In this document: one piece after another, positions 48,509 to 57,567 of the stretch
Numbering within the stretch: position 1 is the stretch's first letter
Layout of the letters: each line of letters starts with the position of its first letter
Assembly: GCA_015066925.1 (NCBI GenBank)
Contig: SVNL01000001.1
Span: 1-64,000 of the forward strand
DNA from: Ruminococcus sp.
GTDB lineage: Bacteria > Bacillota > Clostridia > Oscillospirales > Ruminococcaceae
Reading direction: 5' to 3'
DNA length: 64,000 bases
Notes under the pieces: generated by a model
What the model was told of the DNA's origin: nothing
What the model saw: only the letters and a program-made list of their open reading frames with translations
Databases searched by the model: none
Program-made: the position numbers and the translations under genes

Positions 48509-49765
48509 ATGCAGAAACTGATTGTGCAGGGCGGCACGAGGCTTAGAGGAGAAATTAACCTTCAGGGTGCCAAAAACAGTGCTCTTCCGATAATGGCGGC
48601 GTCATATCTTTGCGGCAGTAAATGTGTGCTTCATAACTGCCCGAAGCTTACGGATATATATGCGGCATCGAGAATACTTAACTATTTAGGGTGTAAATGC
48701 TCTTTTGCCGAAAATACGGTGCAGATTATGCCGACCGAAAGTGATTGCAGTTCAATTTCTGAGGAGCTTATGCAGGAGATGCGTTCGTCAATAATATTTC
48801 TCGGCGCATTGCTAGGCAGACATAAAAAATGTACAGTCAGTTATCCCGGAGGATGTAAGCTCGGTCCTCGTCCGATAGATATGCATCTATCAGCTTTCAG
48901 AAAAATGGGAGTTGATATCAATGAAAACTTCGGAAAGGTTATCTGCAATGTAAAAAAATCAGTTCATGGTGCAAGAATTTCTCTGACATTTCCGTCTGTC
49001 GGAGCTACAGAAAATATAATGCTCTGTGCAGTTCTTGCCGATGGTGAAACGATAATAAATAATGCGGCAAGAGAACCTGAAATACAAGACCTTGCACAGT
49101 TTTTAAGATGCTGTGGAGCTAAAATAAAGGGTGACGGTGAAAGCAGAATTGTCATTGAAGGCGTTAAAGCGCTCAGCGGCTGTGAGTATACAATAATGTC
49201 GGACAGAATTGCTTGTGCAACTTATCTATCTGCAATTGCAGGTGCAGGCGGTGAAGCCATAATACATAAGGCGTGTGCAAATTGCATAGAGCCGTTTGTA
49301 TCACTTCTCGACCAGACAGGGTGCAGTATCTATACGCTTGACGAGGGAATATATGTTAGAAGCGGTATGCGTATGAAGGCTATTGAAAGCTGTATAAGAA
49401 CAATGCCGCATCCGGGATTTCCGACAGACGCACAGGCTGTTCTTATGGCGGCATTGACTAAATCAGACGGAACGAGTGTTTTTGAAGAAAATATATTTGA
49501 CTGCCGTTACAGGCATACCGACGCTTTGATAAAAATGGGAGCTGATATAAAGGTTCTCGGTAAAACAGCGGTTGTACAAGGGGTTGACAGGCTCTATGGT
49601 GCAAAAGTTGAGGCGACAGACCTTAGAGGCGGTGCGGCAATGGTTATTGCAGGTCTTATGGCTGAGGGAACAACCGAAGTTACAAAGATTTGCTATATAG
49701 ACAGAGGATATGAAAATATAGAAGTATATCTGCAAAAGCTTGGCGCGGATATACGACGAGAATAA
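48509..49765 (+). CDS. murA: UDP-GlcNAc 1-carboxyvinyltransferase
   Basis: GGTRLRGEINLQGAKNSALPIMAA, SYPGGCKLGPRPIDMHL, PHPGFPTDAQAVLMAAL. Confidence 0.95.
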   Translation: MQKLIVQGGTRLRGEINLQGAKNSALPIMAASYLCGSKCVLHNCPKLTDIYAASRILNYLGCKCSFAENTVQIMPTESDCSSISEELMQEMRSSIIFLGALLGRHKKCTVSYPGGCKLGPRPIDMHLSAFRKMGVDINENFGKVICNVKKSVHGARISLTFPSVGATENIMLCAVLADGETIINNAAREPEIQDLAQFLRCCGAKIKGDGESRIVIEGVKALSGCEYTIMSDRIACATYLSAIAGAGGEAIIHKACANCIEPFVSLLDQTGCSIYTLDEGIYVRSGMRMKAIESCIRTMPHPGFPTDAQAVLMAALTKSDGTSVFEENIFDCRYRHTDALIKMGADIKVLGKTAVVQGVDRLYGAKVEATDLRGGAAMVIAGLMAEGTTEVTKICYIDRGYENIEVYLQKLGADIRRE

Positions 49766-49790
49766 AAATACAAGAGGTTCAGATTTTTGT

Positions 49791-50792
49791 ATGAAAGATG
49801 TTAAAAAAACAAGTGTAGAAAGAGAAAACAGCAGCAAACGTATGAGAAGACGAAAAAGAAATATGCATTTGTATGTATTCGTCGTGTTTGTTATTGTAAT
49901 TTGTATCGGATTAACAGTAAGTTATACGTTTTTGTTTAATATAAACGAAATAAAGGTTTCGGGTGAGGCAAGCGAGTATACCGCTGAGGAGATAGCGACT
50001 GCTTCGGGAATAAAAATGGGCGATAACCTTTTACGAATAAAATGTGATGAAGCTGAAAAAAGAATTCTCAGTGAGCTTCTTTATATTGAAACGGCAGAGG
50101 TAGACAGAAAGTTTCCGTTCTCTCTTGAAATAACAGTTACAAAGTGTATTCCGGGCTTTAATGTTTCGTACGAAATGGGAACTCTTCTTGTAAGTCAGCA
50201 GGGAAAGGTTCTGGAAAATAACGGATATATAACAGAAGGACTTCCCGTTTTTATCGGATATGCACCGGTAACTACAACGGCAGGTCAGAAGCTGAAATCT
50301 GAAGAAGAACAGAAACAAAGAGTTTATGAGGAGTTTGTAAAGATTATACTTGCAAATCCCGATAATAAAATAGTAAGCGTTGATATGACGGATAAACATG
50401 AAATTGTTGTTACTTATTCAAATGAAATTGTTTTCAAAATGGGTAACTGGAATGATATACCGTATAAGCTCTCACTTGCGGATACCGTAATGGAGAAGGT
50501 GGGCAATGAAAAGGGATATATTTCAATGATTGGCTCAAATCAGTGCTCGTTCAGAAAAACGGAGGATACAGGATTTGAAAGTGTAATTTCTCCTGAACCG
50601 ATTAATCCGACCGAAAGCAATGAGAATAATCAAGATGATGACGATGAAAATAACCAGATTACACCGGAGCCTGACAATAATGAAACCGTAACAACAACCT
50701 ATGTTGATGAGGAGGAAGAGATGTTCAGAGAGCATGACGAGATGAACATTACAACTACTACAACGGCAACTACAGAACCTGCGGTCGATTAA
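49791..50792 (+). CDS. FtsQ/DivIB-like cell division protein (POTRA domain)
   Basis: Single TM then FNINEIKVSGEASEYTAEEIATASGIKMGDNLLRI POTRA signature; upstream of ftsZ. Confidence 0.82.
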   Translation: MKDVKKTSVERENSSKRMRRRKRNMHLYVFVVFVIVICIGLTVSYTFLFNINEIKVSGEASEYTAEEIATASGIKMGDNLLRIKCDEAEKRILSELLYIETAEVDRKFPFSLEITVTKCIPGFNVSYEMGTLLVSQQGKVLENNGYITEGLPVFIGYAPVTTTAGQKLKSEEEQKQRVYEEFVKIILANPDNKIVSVDMTDKHEIVVTYSNEIVFKMGNWNDIPYKLSLADTVMEKVGNEKGYISMIGSNQCSFRKTEDTGFESVISPEPINPTESNENNQDDDDENNQITPEPDNNETVTTTYVDEEEEMFREHDEMNITTTTTATTEPAVD

Positions 50793-50889
50793 TTTACTGT
50801 TCATATTGCATATAAATGTTAAAAAAATTAGTTCAATTAAACGAAATATTGTGAAATCAATAAAAATTAAAAAAAAATCGATAAGATAC

Positions 50890-50918
50890 TTGAAAAATAC
50901 TAAATTATATGTTAAAAT
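50890..50918 (+). promoter_or_regulatory. promoter upstream of ftsZ (TTGAAA-17-TAAAAT)
   Basis: TTGAAA 50890-50895, TAAAAT 50913-50918. Confidence 0.6.
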
Positions 50919-50993
50919 AGTTAGTGTATTTTAGAATGTTATTATTGTAATTTGTTAAATAACTAAGGAATAAAAATTAGGAGGACTAAATAA

Positions 50994-52112
50994 ATGGCTG
51001 ATTTTATTTTAGAGGAAACACTAGAGCCTGATGTAAATATAAAGGTTATCGGTGTTGGCGGCGGCGGCGGAAACGCCCTCAATTGTATGGTTGATTCAGG
51101 TGTAAATGACATTGAATATATTGCTGTTAATACAGACGCAAAGGCACTTAACAAGTCTAAGGCTACAACAAGAATTCCAATCGGTGCTAAGCTCACAAAG
51201 GGCAGAGGTGCAGGAAATAAGCCTGAGGTAGGTAAACGCTCTGCTGAAGAAAACAGAGATGAAATCGAAACACACCTTAAAGGTGCTGATATGGTTTTCA
51301 TTACTGCCGGTATGGGCGGCGGTACAGGTACAGGTGCTGCTCCTGTTGTTGCTAAAATTGCGCAGGAAATGGGTATCCTTACTGTTGCTGTTGTTACAAA
51401 GCCTTTCCTCTTTGAAAGAGAACAGAAAATGATTCAGGCTGAAAAAGGTATCGCTGAACTCAGAAAGTATGTTGACTCTTTGATTGTTATTCCTAACGAA
51501 AAGCTTCTCGTTGGTCTTGATAAGCCACTTACAATGCTCCAGTCATTCGCTCTTTCTGATGATATTCTTAAAACTGGTGTAAAGAGTATTTCTGACCTTA
51601 TTGTTGAAGAAGGCTATATCAACCTTGACTTCGCTGACGTTTCAACAATTATGAAGGGTGCAGGCTATGCTCATATGGCTATCGGTCATGGTGCAGGTAA
51701 GGATAAGGCTCAGCAGGCTGCTGAAGCTGTTATCAAGAGCCCACTTCTCGAAACATCTATTGCAGGTGCAAAAAGACTCCTTATCAATATCGCAATGTCA
51801 GAGGATATTCTTTCTTCAGATGTTGATACTGCTACAAAGATGATTACAGATCAGGCTTCTGATAATGTTGAATTTATCTTCGGTACTGCATTTAAGGAAG
51901 ATATGCAGGACGAAATGATTATTACTGTTATTGCTGCAGGCTTTGATGATCCTTCTGAAGCTCCTGTTGAAGAAAAGAGTGAAGAGGAAGAAGACGACGA
52001 AATCATTAAGATTGATAATCCTCTTATTGATGAGCTCGGTCTTGGCGAAAAGACATCTTCATCATCTCAGGATGACGACCTCGAAGCAATCTTCAAAATG
52101 CTCGGAAACTGA
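50994..52112 (+). CDS. ftsZ: cell division protein FtsZ
   Basis: GVGGGGGNALNCMVDSGVNDIEYIAVNTDAKAL, TAGMGGGTGTGAAPVVAKIA. Confidence 0.99.
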   Translation: MADFILEETLEPDVNIKVIGVGGGGGNALNCMVDSGVNDIEYIAVNTDAKALNKSKATTRIPIGAKLTKGRGAGNKPEVGKRSAEENRDEIETHLKGADMVFITAGMGGGTGTGAAPVVAKIAQEMGILTVAVVTKPFLFEREQKMIQAEKGIAELRKYVDSLIVIPNEKLLVGLDKPLTMLQSFALSDDILKTGVKSISDLIVEEGYINLDFADVSTIMKGAGYAHMAIGHGAGKDKAQQAAEAVIKSPLLETSIAGAKRLLINIAMSEDILSSDVDTATKMITDQASDNVEFIFGTAFKEDMQDEMIITVIAAGFDDPSEAPVEEKSEEEEDDEIIKIDNPLIDELGLGEKTSSSSQDDDLEAIFKMLGN

Positions 52113-52149
52113 TTACATATCGCTTAATCAGTATTAATAATGCTTATTT

Positions 52150-52186
52150 CCGCTTCTGATTTAAATGCGTCAGAGGCGGTTTTGTT
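52150..52186 (+). terminator. terminator after ftsZ
   Basis: CCGCTTCTGA...TCAGAGGCGG followed by TTTTGTTTT. Confidence 0.8.
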
Positions 52187-52432
52187 TTGGAATTTTTTGT
52201 TTTTTTTATATAAAATAAATTACCTTATGATAATTCTTTTATACAAATATAAATACAAATTAATGCTTGCATCAGATTTAGTTTAGTATAAAATGCACTA
52301 AATTAAATGAATAATTTCTACAAAAAAGAAGTTGAAAATTAAAAATAAAAATGTTATAATTATATATAAGGTGTGAACTCACTTTGGAATACTTTATTCT
52401 GCAATATCGTTTTGCAGGGATTGGAGCGTATT

Positions 52433-53851
52433 ATGGATGAACCGGTTGTATTAAGAACCGCAAAAGTTGGCGGATTTGTAAAAGATGATGTATTACAGTA
52501 CGTTGATGAGTTAAATTCAAAGAATGTTGCCTTAGAAGAACAGATAAAGGCCTTGCAGGAAGCCGGACCTGCTGATCCTCAGGAAATTGCAAAGTATAGA
52601 TCACAGATCGATAATCTTCAGGATAAACTTAATGCGGCAAATAATTCTCTAAGAACTATTAAATCTGAGAATGAAACAATAAAGAAACAGCATGAGTCTG
52701 ATACGGCTCTCATTAATCAGCTTAAATCACAGTCAGGTCAGGGTGCGGCAGCAGCAAATTCTGCTCAGGCAGCTGAGCTTAATAGTGCAAAAACTGCTCT
52801 CGTAAAGGCTAAGACTGAAATTGATAAGCTCAAGGCAAGCCTTGAAGCAGCTGAACAGAAAGCTAAAAATGCTGCTCCTGCTGATACATCAGCTAAGGAC
52901 GCTGAAATTGCAGAAGCTAAAAAACAGCTCGCTGATAAAACAAATGAGCTTAATACTGTGAATAATGAACTTAACAGCAAGGTTAAGGAATTAGACGAAA
53001 AGTCAAAGCTCGTTGACGAGAAGGATAAAGAAATCCGTAAGCTTCAGGATGAAATCGAAGAGCTGAAGGAAAATGTGGATTCAGCTGCTATTCCATCAAG
53101 CTTCGATATGGGTGCTCTCTTTACAGAGGCACAGATGACAGCTAAGAAAATTACTATTGAAGCAAAAAATGCTGCTGATAAGGTGGTTAAGGAAGCACAG
53201 GCTCAGGCTAAGCAGATTGTTGATGACGCTAATGCAGAGGCTGAAAAGACTATTACTGCAGCTAATATTACTGCTGAAAATTGCATTAAGGATGCTAATG
53301 AACAGGCTAAGCTTACTGTTCTTGACGCTAATACTCGTGCCGAAAAGGTAAACGAAATGGCTGATACAGTAAAGGCAATGCTTGTAAACGAAATTAATGG
53401 TATAGATACTAAGTTTGACGAGGTTTCAGGTCTTATTCAGAAGCTTGCAACACAGGCTGCCGATAGAATGGGTGAGGCTAAGAATATCATTGACGAAGCT
53501 AAAAAGAGCGTTACTGATATTCCTGAGATTAAAAAGGCAGAGCCTCCACAGGAAGCAGTTTTCGATAAGCCTGCTGTAATGCCTGAACCTGCTAAGGTTC
53601 CTGAAAAGAAGCCTGTTCAGAATACAAGCTTTAACAGCTTCAATTCTCAGTCTGCTAATAACTCAAGCTTCAATAGCTATAACTCTCAGCCTGTTAAGAA
53701 TGTAAATGAACAGCAGAGCCAGCCGAAGCCTTATACACATCAGGATAAAAATTCTAAAAAGGCTGCTGATTTTAATTTCGATATGTCCGAATTACTTAAA
53801 GCTGCCGAGGAAGAAGCTTCTAAGGAAGAGGCTCTTGCTGTAGAAGAGTAA
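52433..53851 (+). CDS. DivIVA-like coiled-coil protein with N/S/Q-rich C-terminal region
   Basis: N-terminal VGGFVKDDVLQYVDELNSKNVALEEQIKAL; long coiled coil; A-rich heptad/11-mer repeats; SFNSFNSQSANNSSFNSYNSQP. Confidence 0.75.
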   Translation: MDEPVVLRTAKVGGFVKDDVLQYVDELNSKNVALEEQIKALQEAGPADPQEIAKYRSQIDNLQDKLNAANNSLRTIKSENETIKKQHESDTALINQLKSQSGQGAAAANSAQAAELNSAKTALVKAKTEIDKLKASLEAAEQKAKNAAPADTSAKDAEIAEAKKQLADKTNELNTVNNELNSKVKELDEKSKLVDEKDKEIRKLQDEIEELKENVDSAAIPSSFDMGALFTEAQMTAKKITIEAKNAADKVVKEAQAQAKQIVDDANAEAEKTITAANITAENCIKDANEQAKLTVLDANTRAEKVNEMADTVKAMLVNEINGIDTKFDEVSGLIQKLATQAADRMGEAKNIIDEAKKSVTDIPEIKKAEPPQEAVFDKPAVMPEPAKVPEKKPVQNTSFNSFNSQSANNSSFNSYNSQPVKNVNEQQSQPKPYTHQDKNSKKAADFNFDMSELLKAAEEEASKEEALAVEE

Positions 53852-53924
53852 AAAATTAATATTTGTAAAATATATGCAGAGTCCCGTTTTAACGGGATTT
53901 CTGCATTATCTTTGAGGTGGTCTT

Positions 53925-54479
53925 TTGTCTGTAGTTAAACTAAATGTTAAACAGCTTCGAGATGCTGCTGTTAATTTGAAAATTGGTGATAAGGTTCTTC
54001 TCACTGGATATGTATATACTTCACGAGATGCCGCACATAAAAGAATTAAGGCTCTTATTGACAGCGGTGAAACGCTTCCGTATGAACTTAAAGACGCTGT
54101 AATTTATTATGCAGGTCCTACTCCTGCACCCGAGGGTAAGCCAATCGGTTCCTGCGGGCCTACAACTTCAAGCCGTATGGACGTTTTTGCTCCTGAATTC
54201 CTTGATAAAGGTCTTATAGCTATGATAGGAAAGGGCGAGCGTAATCAGGCTGTACGTGATGCGATTGTGCGAAATAAAGCTGTTTATTTCTGCTTCGTTG
54301 GCGGTGCAGGTGCGCTGGCTGCTAAGTGTATCAAAAGCTGTGAGGTTATTGCTTTTGAGGACCTTGGATGCGAATCTGTAAAAAGACTTTATATCGAAGA
54401 ACTACCGCTAATCGTTGCTAATGATTGCACCGGTGGCGATATATTCTCAGAGGGACGTGCTGAGTATTTTTCTGAATAA
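53925..54479 (+). CDS. Fe-S hydro-lyase beta subunit (fumarate hydratase / tartrate dehydratase C-terminal type)
   Basis: YYAGPTPAPEGKPIGSCGPTTSSRMD, MIGKGERNQAVRDAI, YFCFVGGAGALAAKCI; TTG start with upstream GAGGTGG. Confidence 0.9.
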   Translation: MSVVKLNVKQLRDAAVNLKIGDKVLLTGYVYTSRDAAHKRIKALIDSGETLPYELKDAVIYYAGPTPAPEGKPIGSCGPTTSSRMDVFAPEFLDKGLIAMIGKGERNQAVRDAIVRNKAVYFCFVGGAGALAAKCIKSCEVIAFEDLGCESVKRLYIEELPLIVANDCTGGDIFSEGRAEYFSE

Positions 54480-54569
54480 GTCCTATGTCTAAAGTGACAA
54501 AAATTTTTACTGTAAATTGGTGGAAATGATGTTTTTTGGCTTCATAGTTGAAAAAATGTTAAGGATTTA

Positions 54570-54598
54570 TTGACAAAGCAAAAAAAAAGCTATATAAT
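54570..54598 (+). promoter_or_regulatory. sigma-A type promoter TTGACA-17-TATAAT upstream of sigH-like gene
   Basis: TTGACA 54570-54575, TATAAT 54593-54598. Confidence 0.85.
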
Positions 54599-54631
54599 AT
54601 ACAATATAGTATTTACATTCAGAGTGATTGG

Positions 54632-55234
54632 GTGAATAAATTGCTTGAATTGGATTTTGATGAAAATGTTCTTGATAAATTAAGTGATGAACAGCTCGTT
54701 CTTGTAGCTCGCTCAGATAAGCGTGCTGAGGCACTTGTCATTTCTCGTTATCTGAAAATTATCTGGAATAAATCTGAAACATATGCAAATTCACTTATTG
54801 ATAATGAGGACCTCGTACAGGAAGGCTTGTTAGGCCTTATGAGTGCTATTGCCGCTTATAAGCCTGAGAAGAATATAAAGTTTTCTACGTTTGCAGGCGT
54901 TTGTATCGCCAATCGTATGAAAACTCTTGTTGCAAAAGCAAATAAGGTCGATTCTCCTGTCGAAAATATTGAGGAACTCTCTGTTTTACAGGGTATTTCA
55001 TTTTCTGAAACACCTGAAACTATTTTTCTTTATAAAGAGTATTATTCTGATTTGTTTGATAAAATCGATTCTGTTCTTACTGAAAGAGAAAATGTTGTTT
55101 TTCAGATGTATATTTACGATATGTCCTATAAGGATATTGCGGAAAAGCTGAAGATTACTGAAAAGTCTGTGGATAATGCTATACAAAGAGCCAGACGAAA
55201 AATTAAACTTCTAATGAAAGCGTCTGAAAAATGA
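54632..55234 (+). CDS. sigma-70 family sigma factor, SigH-like
   Basis: DLVQEGLLGLMSAIAAYKPEKNIKFSTFAGVCIANRM; region 4 MSYKDIAEKLKITEKSVDNAIQRARRKI; GTG start. Confidence 0.85.
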   Translation: MNKLLELDFDENVLDKLSDEQLVLVARSDKRAEALVISRYLKIIWNKSETYANSLIDNEDLVQEGLLGLMSAIAAYKPEKNIKFSTFAGVCIANRMKTLVAKANKVDSPVENIEELSVLQGISFSETPETIFLYKEYYSDLFDKIDSVLTERENVVFQMYIYDMSYKDIAEKLKITEKSVDNAIQRARRKIKLLMKASEK

Positions 55235-55235
55235 T

Positions 55236-55301
55236 GGCCGGGTAGCTTAAGTCAAGAGCGTTGTTAATCAAAGGTATTGGTGCGAATCCAATCATGGTCC
55301 A
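55236..55301 (+). other. degenerate tRNA-like element (possible pseudo-tRNA)
   Basis: GGCCGGG TA GCTT-AAGTCAA-GAGC ... ATTGG-TGCGAAT-CCAAT CATGGTC; acceptor, D- and T-arm-like pairing, shortened anticodon region. Confidence 0.45.
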
Positions 55302-55326
55302 AATATATTAAGCGAGGTATTTTAAA

Positions 55327-55602
55327 ATGTACGAAGACAAGACATTAGTTTGCAAGCAGTGCGGAAGTGAATTCGTTTTCACTGCAGGCGAACAGGAATT
55401 TTATGCTGAAAAAGGATTTGTAAACGAGCCTCAGAGATGTAAGGCTTGCCGTGACGCAAGAAAGAATGCAGGTAAGGCTGATAGAGTTATGTTCACAGCA
55501 GTTTGCGCTTCATGTGGCGGAGAAGCTAAGGTTCCTTTTGAGCCAAAGGAAGGTAGAGCTGTATATTGCAGTGATTGCTTTGCTAAAATGAACGAAGCAT
55601 AA
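55327..55602 (+). CDS. zinc-ribbon domain protein
   Basis: CKQCGSEFVFTAGEQEFYAEKGFVNEPQRCKACR; CASCGGEAKVPFEP..AVYCSDC. Confidence 0.88.
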   Translation: MYEDKTLVCKQCGSEFVFTAGEQEFYAEKGFVNEPQRCKACRDARKNAGKADRVMFTAVCASCGGEAKVPFEPKEGRAVYCSDCFAKMNEA

Positions 55603-55614
55603 TAATGCCGATTT

Positions 55615-55648
55615 CAAGGCACAGCATCGGCTGTGCTTTGATTTTTTT
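55615..55648 (+). terminator. terminator after zinc-ribbon gene
   Basis: CAAGGCACAGC-ATCG-GCTGTGCTTTG-ATTTTTTT. Confidence 0.85.
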
Positions 55649-55838
55649 GTACTTTTTGTATCTTTATCGTTTTTAATCATATAATTATAGTCACGTCAAA
55701 AGTTTAATCTGACATTGACTGTTTTGAAATGCCGTGCAGATGTGTAAATACAGAGCTTTTCTCTATGCAATCGGCAGGTAATAAGCTGCAAAAAATTGTG
55801 GTTTTATGTATGTATGTATTAATGGAAGGATGTTTTAT

Positions 55839-56042
55839 ATGATAGTAACTAAAAATACCATTATCGGTGATATTCTTGACGCAGATTTCGATGTTGCTCC
55901 ATATTTTCTTGAAATAGGAATGCATTGTCTTGGATGTCCTGCATCAAGAAGCGAAACAATAGAAGAGGCGTGTGCTGTGCACGGAACAAATGCGGAAGAG
56001 CTTGTAGAAAAGCTTAATGCACATTTTGCAAAAAAGGACTAA
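55839..56042 (+). CDS. DUF1858 (hybrid-cluster-associated disulfide) domain protein
   Basis: TKNTIIGDILDADFDVAPYFLEIGMHCLGCPASRSETIEEACAVHG. Confidence 0.9.
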   Translation: MIVTKNTIIGDILDADFDVAPYFLEIGMHCLGCPASRSETIEEACAVHGTNAEELVEKLNAHFAKKD

Positions 56043-56044
56043 TG

Positions 56045-56073
56045 AAAAGGCGTGCTATAGTGGCACGCTTTTC
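56045..56073 (+). terminator. terminator after the DUF1858 gene
   Basis: AAAAGGCGTGC...GCACGCTTTTCTT. Confidence 0.65.
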
Positions 56074-56098
56074 TTATAAAATATACTGAGGTGGAAAA

Positions 56099-57556
56099 AT
56101 GCTTGATAAAAGACTTGAAATGTGTGCAGAGCTGGTAGATGGCTCAGGAATAGTGTGCGATGTTGGTACAGACCATGCATATCTTGCCGCAGAGCTTATA
56201 AAAAGTGGCAAATGTGAAAAAGTAATTGCCGCAGATATAAACGAAGGACCGCTTGAAGCTGCCGCAAAAACAGTCGAAAAATACGGGATTTCAGATAAAA
56301 TAACTCTTATCCTTTCTGATGGACTTGAAAATGTACCGCTTGATAATGTAAGCGATGTAGTTATAGCAGGTATGGGTGGAGAAACTATTGCCGGTATTAT
56401 CGAAAACGTTGATATAGATAAATGTGATTTTGAAAGCATACGCTGGATTTTACAGCCTATGACAAAGCCTGAATATCTCAGAAAAAAACTATATGAGTTT
56501 GGACTGAAAATTACTACAGAGAAAATTGCTCAGGACGGCGACAAAATGTATGTCATAATGTGTGCCGAATATAATGAGGATTTCAGATGCCTTACCGAAT
56601 GTGATTCGTTATTTGGATTTTTTGAAGACAATGACACTCTTGGTCAGAAATACAGAAAAAAAGAAGCGGAGCGTCTTGAAAAGGTTGGAGAATCTCTTGA
56701 AAAAGCAGGAAAGGTTTATGAAGCAACGCATTATAAGGCTCTTGCATATAAGCTTGAAAATGACTATAAAGAGCACGATATAAATGAGATTTATGCTTAT
56801 CTGAATGAGCTATATCCATTTAATACTCAGGAAAAGTGGGATAATTCGGGAATTATTGTCGATAACTATAAAATGACCTGCACAGGTGTTTTGCTTGCAC
56901 TTGATATTACCAACAGGGTTGTCAGCGAGGCGGATAATAAGCTGGCAGACCTTATTATTTCTCATCATCCTGTGATTTTTGACCCTATAAAAAGACTTAG
57001 CTTCAGAAGTCCTGTTTATAATCTTGCCCAAAGGAATATAGCGGCTATTTGTATGCATACAAACCTCGATAAATCGCAAAACGGCACAAATGGAGTTATT
57101 CTCAGAAAGCTTTCTGAGCGTTTTGAGTTTGAGCATGAGCCTGAAATATTTGAGGATTGCGGTAATGGTACCGGATTTGGATTCGTATGCGAGCTTAAAG
57201 AAGAAATTGACACGCCTGATTTTGCCGCAGTTTTAAAAGAAATTTTTGGCTGTCAGACATTACGATACAACAAAAATGGAAGATACAGAATAAAGCGTTT
57301 TGCATTTTGTTCGGGATCGGGCGGCTCTATGTTCAGAGAAGCCGTTGAACGTGGCTGTCATGCGTATATAACCGGAGATATCAAGCATGACGTGTGGATA
57401 GACGCTGACTGGTATTATTTCCATTTATTCGACTGTGGACATTTTCACACAGAAAATCTTGTGCTTGAAGAGCTGAGATACGTGCTTGAAAAGAAATTCC
57501 CACAGCTTGATGTTGAGATTTCAGAGAGATCAACTGACCCATGTGAGTACATTTAA
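56099..57556 (+). CDS. TrmK (tRNA m1A22 methyltransferase) fused to Nif3-like dinuclear metal protein
   Basis: N-term LDKRLEMCAELVDGSGIVCDVGTDHAYLAAELIKSGKCEKVIAADIN; C-term NSGIIVDNYKMTCTGVLLALDITNRVV...LIISHHPVIF...CMHTNLD...GDIKHDVWIDADWYYFHLFDCGHFHTE. Confidence 0.92.
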   Translation: MLDKRLEMCAELVDGSGIVCDVGTDHAYLAAELIKSGKCEKVIAADINEGPLEAAAKTVEKYGISDKITLILSDGLENVPLDNVSDVVIAGMGGETIAGIIENVDIDKCDFESIRWILQPMTKPEYLRKKLYEFGLKITTEKIAQDGDKMYVIMCAEYNEDFRCLTECDSLFGFFEDNDTLGQKYRKKEAERLEKVGESLEKAGKVYEATHYKALAYKLENDYKEHDINEIYAYLNELYPFNTQEKWDNSGIIVDNYKMTCTGVLLALDITNRVVSEADNKLADLIISHHPVIFDPIKRLSFRSPVYNLAQRNIAAICMHTNLDKSQNGTNGVILRKLSERFEFEHEPEIFEDCGNGTGFGFVCELKEEIDTPDFAAVLKEIFGCQTLRYNKNGRYRIKRFAFCSGSGGSMFREAVERGCHAYITGDIKHDVWIDADWYYFHLFDCGHFHTENLVLEELRYVLEKKFPQLDVEISERSTDPCEYI

Positions 57557-57567
57557 AAGGTGGAGCT

